A DNA stretch of 64,000 nucleotides from Buxus sempervirens (lineage: Eukaryota; Streptophyta; Magnoliopsida; Buxales; Buxaceae): assembly GCA_947561395.2 (NCBI GenBank), contig OX387182.1, positions 3,234,001 to 3,298,000 on the forward strand. Direction: 5' to 3'. The notes under the pieces were generated by a model. That model searched no databases, had not been told where the DNA came from, and was given only the letters and a program-made list of their open reading frames with translations. This document shows, in pieces, positions 12,762-25,231 of this stretch. Position 1 is the stretch's first letter. Every line of letters begins with the position of its first letter. The position numbers and the translations under genes are program-made.

Positions 12762-15700
12762 TGGGGATGTATTATTTCGGCTTATATTTCTCTACTTGAA
12801 ATTTTACATACCTCAAGGTTGGTTGTTGGAGATCCTTATCATGCTTGATGTTTCTTCTTTGGCCTATAGTGTTAGTTTGACATTTTCTTTTTTCTAATCA
12901 TCAAATTTGTTAGTTGATTTGGACTATTAGTTCCTCTTAACTTCAGGGAACTGGGATAGCTTAGAGGTTCGTCCGAAAGCTAGGGGGCTGGATGTGAGGC
13001 AGGAGCTCATTAAGTTCTACAAAGAAAACTATTCAGCAAACATCATGCATCTTGTTATATATGGGAAAGGTAATAATTATTCATATTTCAATCAGGATTT
13101 GATGACGCATTGATGCATTAGAATTATTAGTTGATACTTATGTGTTGGTTCTTAAATTTCTATTCAGAGAATGTTGTCTTCAAAAGAAAAAATAAAATCA
13201 TTAACTATGATAACATCTTCGTTATTACTGATTTCAGAAGCCCTTGATAAAATTCAGAGCCTAGTGGAAGACAAATTTGGAGAAATACGAAACACTGATC
13301 GGAGTTGTTTTATTTTTCCCGGTCAGCCTTGCAAATCAGAGCATCTCCAGGTATACGTCAGTTATACTAGTGTAATTGTGTATGATGCAGCAAAGAACTT
13401 ATGAAACTGTCATACTTTTTGGAACTCTTTTCTTAACATATAATTAATAATATTGACAACGTCATCGTTATAATGAGTTTGTCCCCCTTTTCCCTTTCTT
13501 TTGTATTTCATTCTTTTCAGATTCTTGTCAAAGCTATCCCAATAAAACAAGGTCACAAATTGAGAATTATATGGCCAATAACCCCAGACATTCGTCATTA
13601 CAAGGAAGGGCCATGTCGGTACCTTGGGCACCTTATTGGCCATGAAGGAGAGGGATCTCTATTTTACATCTTGAAAATGCTGGGTGGGTTCTGAATGCAA
13701 TCTGTTTAGTGCTTTTATAATATCTTGCTTCTTTTGATGATTTCTTTTGCAGAATTCTTGCATGTTGTAATCATCCGCAAGGTTATACTTTTATTGACAC
13801 TGTTTCAATATATTAAATTTTCAATTATGGGCAATAACTATCCTTATGCAGAAATGTTTAAGAGTTTTAACAATATCATATGGCCCTTATTTGTTGAAGC
13901 TGGACTTGTGTAATATTTCTGCTTTCATCAATGTTTTAACTATCTAGTGAGAAACCAGAATTTATCTGGTATAGATTTCCTTCTTGATTTTGGAGAAGAG
14001 ATGAGATCTTCATATTGTCTCAAATGCAATCCCAAATTGATACGCCTTTCCAAGTATTGCTCCTGATATTGAAGAGGGACAAAGGTCAAAATCCAAATTT
14101 CAATTTAAATTATTCTTAGATGCTGGAGAAATAAGTTTTGGACCTTCAAATCCCGGCAAGGAAAATGTGGCAGTCTACCAAATTGAGTATTCATAGAATG
14201 ATATATCCAAGCCCCTCCTGATTGTCCATCTCGTATGACTTCAAATCATATTTATGGTTGCATTCTACTGCCTTGGATATGTTTTTGTTGTGATACTTCC
14301 AAAAATTCTGCAGGATGGGCGACGGGTTTGTTTGCAGGTGAAGGGGATCGGAATTCTGAGTTTTCTTTTTTTAAAGTAATTATTGATCTTACTGATGCTG
14401 GTCATGGTTAGTTCCTTTTCTGATCTTTGTTTTTGATTCATTTCTTCTGTTGTGATCTTGTTATTTGTTTGTACGGGATAAAATTTTTTTGATTCTTTCT
14501 TTTCCAGTTTTCATGCTGGAAGCTTTTGAGTTTTGTTGATTTTCTGGTTTTAAAATGACTCTGGTTTTTTAAACTGAATGGCAGAGCACATGCAAGATAT
14601 TGTTGGACTAGTGTTCAGATACATTCGACTATTACAAGAGTCTGGCATTAACAAATGGATATTTGATGAGGTATGTGTATGTTGGAAGTTCATGTCAGCA
14701 AATTTTTTAGGCAATCAAGAATTGGTTAACAGCGTTCATACACCAACGAGACCCAGCTTAGATTCTGGAATTTTTTAAGCTGCTCGTTTTGTGGTTTGTA
14801 ACTGATTCAGGTTTTATTGCTGTATTGTTTTCTTCTCTTTATTACTTTGAATGTCTGTTTTATTAAATATTTATTTCAGGAACAAGGATCATTCTTTAGT
14901 CTTTTGTTCCTTTCCTTCTATATATTTATTTATTTTTGGTGTGGAAAAAATGTCTCCAATTTCACAGGGAATACATAAAAACCTTGCAATGAGCCTCTCT
15001 CTTACATAATTTGATTTTCATGTCATTTGCCAAACTTGGAACTCTGGATGACAATATGTTGTAAGGACTAAAGCTTTAAGATTTATGACTTCTTATGATT
15101 CAAAATTTTAGACTCTTTCAAACCCATAATGCTGCTGTTTGTCATAGCCCAGTCTGTCACTAGACTCACTACCAGTGTTTACAGTTTCAGCAGCACCTCG
15201 CGGCATGCCGCCAAAATTTTGTGTTTTTGGGGGTTAGTGACACGTTTCAAAGGTTGAAAATAGACAATTTGTATTTCTGGCGGCGTGCCGGCAAAACGGG
15301 ACAACATGCTGAGCGAAACGGGGCGAAATGAGCAAAATGGGCGAAATAGGAAGGGGAAACGGAAATTTTTTAAATTACCATTGGTGATTTGTGGCAGTGT
15401 GCCAGCGAAATTTCCCCAAAAGTCAAAAATCCAGTTTTTGTCTATTTTTTGCCCTTTTTTATTTTTCCACCGTTTGGCATGCCGCTGAAATTTTGTTTTG
15501 TGCGATGGGTGGCACGCCCATCGGCATCAAAACGGTAAACCTTGGTCATTACTAATACTGTTTTTGCGCTTTCCACCTTTTCTAAATTAATAGATATTTC
15601 ATTATTTATAAGTAAATAAATAAACACTGAATCAGCTCAATGTTAGATCCAAAAGTTTGTCATTTCCATTTGTTATCTTATCTATTGAAATGTATATACT

Positions 15701-18700
15701 GATAAATTTCATATTCTTTACTTTTTTAATATTTAAAAAGGTGTCCTTTGGGGCTTTTGCCTTGCTTTAGGCGAAGGTTAAAAACACTCCCCTCAGGCCC
15801 TTGCTTTTGAAAAAATTTTAAATGACAAATATCCTTATTATAAGTGATTTCTTTACTAAACACAATGATGTTATAAAGTTCCTTGGTTGTGTTTTGGTCT
15901 GTGCTTTCCGATTATCATTTGTGTTAATTAAGTGTATGAAGTTTGTTAGTATTCCTGAGTTTCACTAACACTGTTATCATGTCTATCTATTGCACATGAC
16001 TTATATGATTAGAAACACTTGAAACCACTTGAAATGGAATAGAATTGTAAAGGAAACTGAATGTTTTTGTTTAGCAATACATTTTTATGCAACATGGATC
16101 TTGCTTCACTCTTGTCAATCTTTGTTGCTTCTTCTTCATGCTTAGGAACTCTCCTTAAACAAATGTTGATGAAGATCACGAATCCCTGCAATATACTTGG
16201 TGTTATTTGCACTTAAATCTAGTTTCATTTAGTATTGCATTTCCTACATCAAAGTTGTATTTAGTTATTTATCTGCAGAGTTCTAAGACAATGTATTTTG
16301 TCCACAAAGCTTTCAGCCATCTGTGAGACTGTGTTTCATTATCAAGACAAGATCCCTCCTATTGATTATGTGGTTAGCGTTGCATCAAACATGCAGGTAG
16401 AGTAATCAGTTCAAGTGATTGTTGTTTCAGAAAATATAAGCTTGAGTGCATAATTTTGGTTTCTTTATTGATGTTTCTGTTCGATGCGAAAAATTGTGCA
16501 TAAATTTGGGCTTAATTATTTGAAATCATCTTTCAGTTATATCCCCCAAACGATTGGCTAGTGGCATCATACTTGCCATCTAAGTTCAATCCAGGCATCA
16601 TTCAGACATTTCTCGATGTGCTCACTCCAAACAATGTAAGGTAAGTTTTTAGCAATCATTGAAGATCTTTCCTGCAATCATAAATCTGATGTTGATATTG
16701 TGGTATTCAACAATGATTTATTGATGGATCTTTTTCTTTCTTGCTTCCAGCTCTTTCTTTTCAACTTCTGAGAGTGTAAGATTAATATTGTATCTGGTAA
16801 TATTAGATCAACAATCTACATTGTCTTAATCTTAATAATCGTCTCAGAAATTATGAAAGGAAATTTTTTTTTTTAATTCTGGTGCGATGTAGGACAACAA
16901 GCTATTCTCTCAAGACATTGGATCTTCATAGCAGATATAGAACCTTTTTAAGATTTGTAAGGGATTAGAAATATAACTCCAGGCTTTTCTAACAAAAGAT
17001 GCAGGGAATAAGGAAGAACAGCAAAGAAATAAGAGATAAAGAAGTTGCCAATCCTCCTCAACTTGAACAATTTTTAGATATAAGTTCAGTCCACCTAGGA
17101 TTGGATGTCATCCTTGATTCTTTTCAGTTCTCCAAATGTTCCAAATGTCCAGAAATTATTCACCACATCTTCTTGTTGAATACCCCATCTTGTGAAGAAA
17201 GATGTATCATCGCTCATGACTTTGGACATAGAAATTTGTTAGATCTGAATGAATTCTACTTCCCATGATCTACTTTATATTTTTCCAACTTATGCATTCT
17301 CTTCTGGATTGTTAAAATTATATTTCATCTGGTGTGTAGTTGTTAGAGAATTTTAATCCTCAGATTAGGTCCTTTTTTTGACAGAATATTTTGGGAATCA
17401 AAAACATTTGAAGGACATACTGACATGGTGGAACCATGGTATGGAACTGCATACTCTGCCGAGAAAATCACTGTTGCAATAATTGAGGTTTGTCGTAGGA
17501 TGTTCCATGTGATAATTTTATGATGTACAGTTGTGAAGTCTGTGTCCTCTGGGCTTATCCAGAGTTTGTTTTCTGGTTTATGCTTCATAAATTCTGGTAA
17601 AGTCAGTATGTGGAAAGACTTGATGATCCTCAAATTTTCTCCTTTTGCAGCAATGGATAGAGACAGCACCTAATGAGCATCTCCATCTCCCTGCGCCCAA
17701 TGTGTTCATTCCCACTGATCTATCACTTAAAAATGTGCAAGATAAGGTAGCAATGGTTGCCATCTAACTTTTGTTTTTTTTTAACACTTAACTTACCTAA
17801 TAGCAGCCACTATTAAGTGATATGGTGTGATTTTGCTCCAAAACAGGTTAATTTTCCACTTCTATTGAAGAAGTCCGCTCATTCAAGATTATGGTATAAA
17901 CCTGATACACTGTTCTTCACACCTAAGGTGTATGTTAGGATAGATTTCAATTGTCCTCATGCTACACACTCGCCTGAAGCAGAAGTTCTTACTGATATCT
18001 TCACCCGATTATTAATGGATTACTTAAATGAATATGGTAAGCCATTCAGCGTTCTGAACATGAATGATGAATTTCTTATTGGTGTTTAAAAATTTGTTAT
18101 CTGGTTAAAATTTTTACTTTTATCTCCAGTTAGAGTTTGTATCTACTGTTTTCATGGACTTGCTGTTTCTTGGTGTGATCTATCTAGGGATCTATCTAGG
18201 GAACATCCACAGCGTATTAGATCGATTTTATCTATTGAGTTTGATTATAACCTTTCAAGAGCTTATTATTTTCTCTATCTTTCAGCTTACTATGCCCAAG
18301 TTGCTGGTTTATATTATGGGATAAACCATACAGATACTGGATTTCAGGTCATTTAATTTATTTTCCTCATAATTTTATGTTAAAATTCTGGCTGATGATG
18401 TTACACATTTTACATGTTGTATTTATATTTTATTTGGAATTTACTTTTGTCACTTGTTTATAAATTCATTAACAGTCATTAAATGAAATAAATTTGTTTA
18501 TACTCATTAAATGAGAAATAAATTTATGAATACTCATTAAATGAGAAATTACTATCATAAGGTATGATTCATTTGCACAATAGACTCTACCAAAATAAAA
18601 AATTTTAAAAATAAAGAGCACAAGGACTAATTTCAAGGTGGGAAGAAAATGGATGCAACGCTGACAACAACATATGCGACAGTTAGGTTTTGAATGGTTA

Positions 18701-21700
18701 TCAAATATTCTTGCTATTCTTGCATTTCTTTTTCCACCAGCCCAGAAAATCACATCGTAGCAAGTAGCAACTTCCAAAACATAGGCCCTCAAATATTAAG
18801 GGGCTTACTATTCAAAGAGACAAAAAAAAGTTTTGAATAACCATGAAAGGAAAAATTCAGCATGTATCAATAGGGCAAATAATGAAGCAAACATCTCATG
18901 CCACCTTTCAGGGAAGAAACAAATCGTTCATTTTGTTCTTTTCTCACTTTAAAATGTAACAGTTGGATATGTACCAACAAAAAGCTTGCACTGACTTTTG
19001 TTGGTTATCTACTGTGGACTTAATACTTGTATGGAGGAACTACATCTATGGTTCTACTGTCCTGTGGGATCAACTTCATTTTATGTGCAGATGTCAAAAG
19101 CTGCATATTCTTTGTACCTCAATTTCATTGTGTATATTACCATATAATTGTAGAAGGTACTAGTTACTGTCTGTTATATATTTCTTTTTAATTTTTCCTA
19201 TTCTAGAGAAAACTTACAAATGAATTTGATTGTAAACTACTGTATAGAAGTGGACAATTTAAAGTTCCAGAATGTACTGAATTATTGAACTGGAGCATAC
19301 CAATTTGTGGAACCATATGACACAATGGGGAACAATCTCAAGTCTACCCCAGCATGCGTGAGAATCTGTTTGGTTAAATGCCTACAGGATTTTTACAGTA
19401 GCTAAATTTGGAGTTGGGATAATGAATGTTATCCTATAAATGAACTAAGAGCTTGCTGTATGTATCCTTGTTTTTAATCTAAGATTTCATCCCAAACGAA
19501 CCAAAGCTTAAGTTGGGAATCTCAGTCTGACCTATGCCCATCCACAACCTTGCCACATGAAACAGGTCGGCCAAGACTTTAACCTAACAAAATTTGCAAT
19601 CTTAATTGATGTGTGCATTGAAGAAGGAAGGGGATCAGCCTAGCCAAAGTTGCATTCCTCTAATTTCATAGAGAGATTGATCATGATCAGCTCAATAAGC
19701 ATGACTCCGGAGACATCCCACCAGGAATTCAGCTAGGTCATTCCAGTCAAATACAAGACTACATTTAGGTCAATAAGCTGCTATTGGGTGTATTGTGATT
19801 GATTGGTTACATGCCCTTCAGCTTGTCACCGACTCCCATACAATTGGAACGTGAAAGAACTGACCAAAATATTTACTACTCGTATTTCTAGCTTGGTCAG
19901 GCAACCCATCTTGCTTGTTGTTGCATAGGTTGAGACAGCAAAAAAGGTTTTGAAAACATCCAGGTAAACTATGGTTATGAAGAGTGCAGGTATCTTACAG
20001 TTGGAAATGTATCCAAGATCTATAGTAGGTGTTATGTTTGTTATGTATCTTGCTCTGAGCTAGCAGTCTCATCAAGTTTTGAAATCATTAGACACTTTTC
20101 CTAAGCCTCACAGTGTCTTGATTCTTGCAAGTTGGATTTTCTTGTAGACTCCAGTCCCATCATTGTTTTGAGTTGACATAATTTTGAGGAAAGAAACAAT
20201 GAATTGCTTTAAATTTTTAAAACTAGCTTGAGATATCTCCATGTGATTTTTTTGGGGGGTGATCTTTAATTGGGGCTTAGTATCAGATTTTAATAGTAGA
20301 TTTAATTTTGAAAAAATCATAATATTACTGCTTGGAATATTGTCCCAACATTGTATAATGGCGTATGATGGGGCTGAAATGAGTTTTGGAAGAATAATGA
20401 CTTCTCCATTGCTCTTAATTATTATCTGATTTGTCCATATATTTTCTTCTTTACTCTTCTTATTTGGAGTTGCATCAGCAGTTGCCATTTTGACATGTTT
20501 TTTTCATATTAGGTGATTGTGATTGGTTATAATCACAAAATGAGGATCTTATTAGAAACAATAATTGAAAAGATTGTGCAGTTCAAAGTAAAACCAGACC
20601 GGTTTTCTGTAATTAAGGTAATTAACTAACCTCTTATGCTACTATTAGTTCTCGGCTTCTTGTTATCTGCATTATTCGTGCTTTTCTTTCTGATAAAGTT
20701 AACACTAAATTATCAGTCTCAAGGCTGGATGGGCAAGTTTTCGGTGCAGAAAAACATTTTCATTTTTCAGCTTTTATTGTGTGCCCTAATATTTAATTGT
20801 TGATACTTATGTTGGTTTTGTACTTTCTAAGATGCAGAACGCATGTTATATTGCTTGTACTGTGCCTCCAGTATTTTATGACTTTTCAACACAGGGAACT
20901 CTTTGGTCCAAAAGTTTGGGCCTATGTGTGGCTATATTCATATATCCATGTTAGAATGCTGTGTCCACAGATATGGCTGTTCGCAAATAGATAATTCATC
21001 TGATTTGAAACTTGGGGCTTCGTTCATAATTAGTATCCTAAGCAGTTAAATGATATTCACTATTCACTTCCTTGATAGGAAATGGTAACCAAGGAGTATC
21101 AAAATTTCAAGTTTCAGCAGCCATATCTACAGGCGATGTACTACTGCTCATTAATACTAGAGGATAAATCATGGCCTTGGACAGAACAACTTGAAGTTCT
21201 TCCACATCTTGAAGCTGATGATCTTGCCAAGTTCTCACCTGTGATGCTCTCAAAGGCCTTCTTAGAATGTTATGTGGCAGGTTTGCATAACTTGATTAAT
21301 TTAATTCTTAATGGATAAATATTAGAAATCTGACAACTCTGACTTAGCTTTTATTATCATGCCACTGTTACTTCCTTCAGGAAACATTGAACCAAATGAA
21401 GCAGAGTCAATGATCCAGCATATTGAAGATGTTCTTTACAACGGTTCCCAAGCCATATGCAAACCTCTGTTTCCATCCCAGCATTTGACTAATAGGGTTG
21501 TTAAGCTTACAAAAGGCATAACAAATTTATATATTGTGGAGGGCCAAAACCCTGCTGATGAGAATTCAGCCCTGGTCTACTATATTCAGGTAATAATATA
21601 TAATAATTAAAAGGCATATACATGTGATTGTTTAATGCTATCCCCTTCTCTCTGTCTTTCAAGGCTGCAAAATAAAAATAAATAAATAAAAATTACTATA

Positions 21701-24700
21701 TATGGAGAGTTGTAATTATGTCATCAGTATTCTTGTTTCTATATTATTGGAGAGTATATAATAACCTGAAAAATTTTCATTACTCAGCCAAATAAAAATT
21801 GCCCATCTTTTCAAAATAAATGTGTACATGGGTTTTCTTGACAAATGTTTTGAAATCGTGAAAATACAATGCAAAATAAACCTTTGGTTTTAAAAAATCA
21901 TTGGACTTCTTGCCTACAAAGTCATGGCTATAGTATTCCTCCAAATTCAAAAACAGTTTTAGTTATCCAAGCAAGGTGTGATAAATATTGCCATCTGTGT
22001 GTGGTTAACAAACATATGTGAATGTATGTTTATGTGTGGACTTATGTTCTTAGTAGATAAGCAAAAATGAACATAACTATCAAATTATATGAGCTCTAAC
22101 TGATGCATTAACAAACCATTATAACAACAGAAAAATGAGTAGAAATAACAGCACTGCCTATGATTGCGTTCAACATCTCATTGCACCATTATGACATGGT
22201 ATTATTTTTGTTTTGCCATCAAGACCTATGATATTATTGGGGACATAACCATAGTGGTATTTAATATCTTGTACACAAAATAGCGTGTATCACTTTGAAA
22301 TGATAGCATTATCTATGGGGTTCATAGACGCTACCATGTACAACATTTAGGGAACTCTTAATTGTCTTAAACTCCTGTCAGTAATCCATTCAAATGTGTG
22401 TATTCATTTAGGTCCTGCCAAAGCAATCTCAAGAGGGACTCACTTGGCAACAGACCAAAGCCTTCAATATTTTTTGTCTAAATGTGTCTGCATTCAGATA
22501 CAAACTTGCATTTTCATGCTTGCAGCCTTAGTGGTGAAAAAATGGGTTTCTGTCTGAGCATAGTGAATGTCAAAGACTAGGTTTGTTCTCACTCTGTCCC
22601 TTCTAGGATATTGCTTGACAAGACCTACAGAGGGACGGATTGGCAGCAAACTTATAGTTAACATTCTTTTGTATAGAAGAGGCTGCATTCAGCTTCAAAC
22701 CTGCATTTACATGCTGTTCACTTGAGGAAAAAAATGGGTTTGAGTCCGAGTATATTGGATATTTTGCTGGAGTCTACATACGACTATGGTTATGCCTTTG
22801 ATAGTGTCAATGGGTCCTTATGGTTGGATAGAGTCGTTTTTGGGTCGTGGAGGCTTTTCCATCTTATCAGCAGAGCTAGAGTGTTAGCACGTGAGCTGAA
22901 CACCTCTTTCAGTCATGTGCCGAGAGAGGCTAATGTTGTGGCATATCATTTAGCCAAGCATGGATCATTTAGAGTAGATACATTTATTGGGGCACCATCT
23001 GATGAGTTGGTGGAGCTGGAGATCAGGGGATTGTGAGGCTTTACTATATGGTGGTACAGCTGTATATGAATGTCTAGTTTGGTGGCCTTTAGGTTTTCTC
23101 ACTATGCTTTGGATATGGTATGGTTTTTGCAGGGACTTCCTGCTTAACCACACCAATGTTGTACACACACTATTGATTTTATATGTACTTCCTTATTCAT
23201 CCAAGAAAAGGAACTGAATGATTTTTTAGGAGGTTTTCTTTTCCATGGAGAAGATATGAAGGAAAGTAAAAACCACCTTGGCTTTTTGCATTTCAGCATA
23301 TAGGAGTTGATAGCAAACACTTAATTTCTATTTAATTTCTCACGTGTGATTTTATTTAATTTCTCTGTTTCCTCCCTTATCCTTTTATCCCTTCAATTAT
23401 TGGGTCGAGATGTCAAAGGCTATGTTTATTATAAATACAGCAAATTTTTCACTTCCAAGTGTGTTCTTATTGATTATTTATTTTTATAACACCTTTGTTT
23501 CTGAACCCAGTTTGATTTTGTCATAATAATTAACTACACAATCTGATTGGTAATAAGACTATAAAGGATTTTTCTTTTAACTTGTGAAATATTAGACTGT
23601 CCTTTGAGCACCATCCTTAGCCCCATGTAGAATCTCCTCGCCAGTACTCATTCATAGAAACCATCTCATCAAATCTGAAGAAGCATGGAACAAAGTAGAA
23701 GTTTCCTGAAAAAACAATATGTCCATGGGTTGTAATAACTTTTGGGCCAGATGCAAACATATGAACAAGTGTCTTTCATCAGCCTTTATTTCGACCCTTA
23801 AAAAGGCATAAATTGCATTTCAACAGAACCTTTATGTCAACAGTAGAAATGTTTCCATTGCATTGGTGGCTAATACAATGCTTTGAATGCCAAGGAAATT
23901 TGTTGCTACATGGCACTGCATGATATGGCATCAAATCTGGACAAGGCATTGGATCTTATGTTCATCTTTACACTCCTGAAGAATATATTCCCATGGCTGT
24001 TTCAATTTTTTTTAATGATCCAGACCCCATGCAGGTTTTGATACATATTTTTGTTACAAATTTTAGGTTCATCAAGATGATATACTTTTGAATGTGAAGC
24101 TTCAGCTTTTTGCTCTTATCGCAAAGCAACCAACTTTCCACCAGCTTAGATCAATTGAACAACTTGGATATGTTACAGCCCTTATGCAGAGGTATGTAGC
24201 ACTTTTTGATCCAAGCACATGGTAGAAACTGTTTGTGTTTCTAACTTCTCCGTTCGCTTTTAATGTAGGAATGATTCTGGTATCCGAGGCGTGCAGTTCA
24301 TTATACAATCCACAGTAAAGGTATGTAATAGTTGTCCTTCCTTTCTGCACCTTTCTCTTGGCTAAAGCACTGTTCTCTGTTGACCTTGACAGGATCCGAA
24401 GCAGATATATTTGCGAATTGAAGCATTTATGAAGACATTTGAAAGTAAACTTTATGATATGACCAATGATGAATTCAAGGTGAGTTTATTAATTCCCTTG
24501 TTTTCATGAGTTTTTCCCAATGACTCTATTATGAAGGCCTGCATCTCATTTACCTTAGGATCCATCAGTCTCTTCACTTCATATTTGTTGCAATGAAAAG
24601 TGATTTCCACTTGTCAGTATCTTGTGGAAGTAGTAATATGTTACACCTCAAAGGTTTTGAATTTCAAGCATTCCCTCCAACATGGAGCCACATTGAAGGC

Positions 24701-25054
24701 TAGAATCGAATAGACACTGAATGCTGTTCAACTAGTAACAAGGAAAAGGAAATGCTTTTACTAATTTGTAATTAAGTCTTCAAACAATAAAAGGTGTCAA
24801 CTCTGAGATTTGAACTTCTTTTTTTTTTTTAAATTGTCATATCTATAAATGTTTTGTGCTGTAAACATAGAGTTATATATATTTTTGATTGATACATGGA
24901 GAGTGAACCCACTGGAAGTGTACAAATTGAACTGCCAATCAAAATATTATTAACTGTTGAATCCCCATAATCTGATTGAAGATATTATTTTTGACATATT
25001 GTGATGAATCGAACTAGTTGGCTGTCTCAAAATGAAATGAGGCGAGAGTCAACT

Positions 25055-25107
<53 letters not shown>

Positions 25108-25138
25108 CCTCCCTCCCTCCCTCCCTCCCTCCCTCCCT

Positions 25139-25176
<38 letters not shown>

Positions 25177-25192
25177 CCCTCCCTCCCTCCCT

Positions 25193-25231
<39 letters not shown>

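Noticed and set aside
12520-12897. 125-codon open frame on + strand
   Set aside because: It spans the 42-base poly(G) tract, encoding poly-Gly, and lies within an IDE intron. It shows no homology-like pattern.
20108-20488. 126-codon minus-strand frame in IDE intron
   Set aside because: No recognisable motif, and it sits antisense in an intron. It could be a decayed element, but nothing supports calling a gene.
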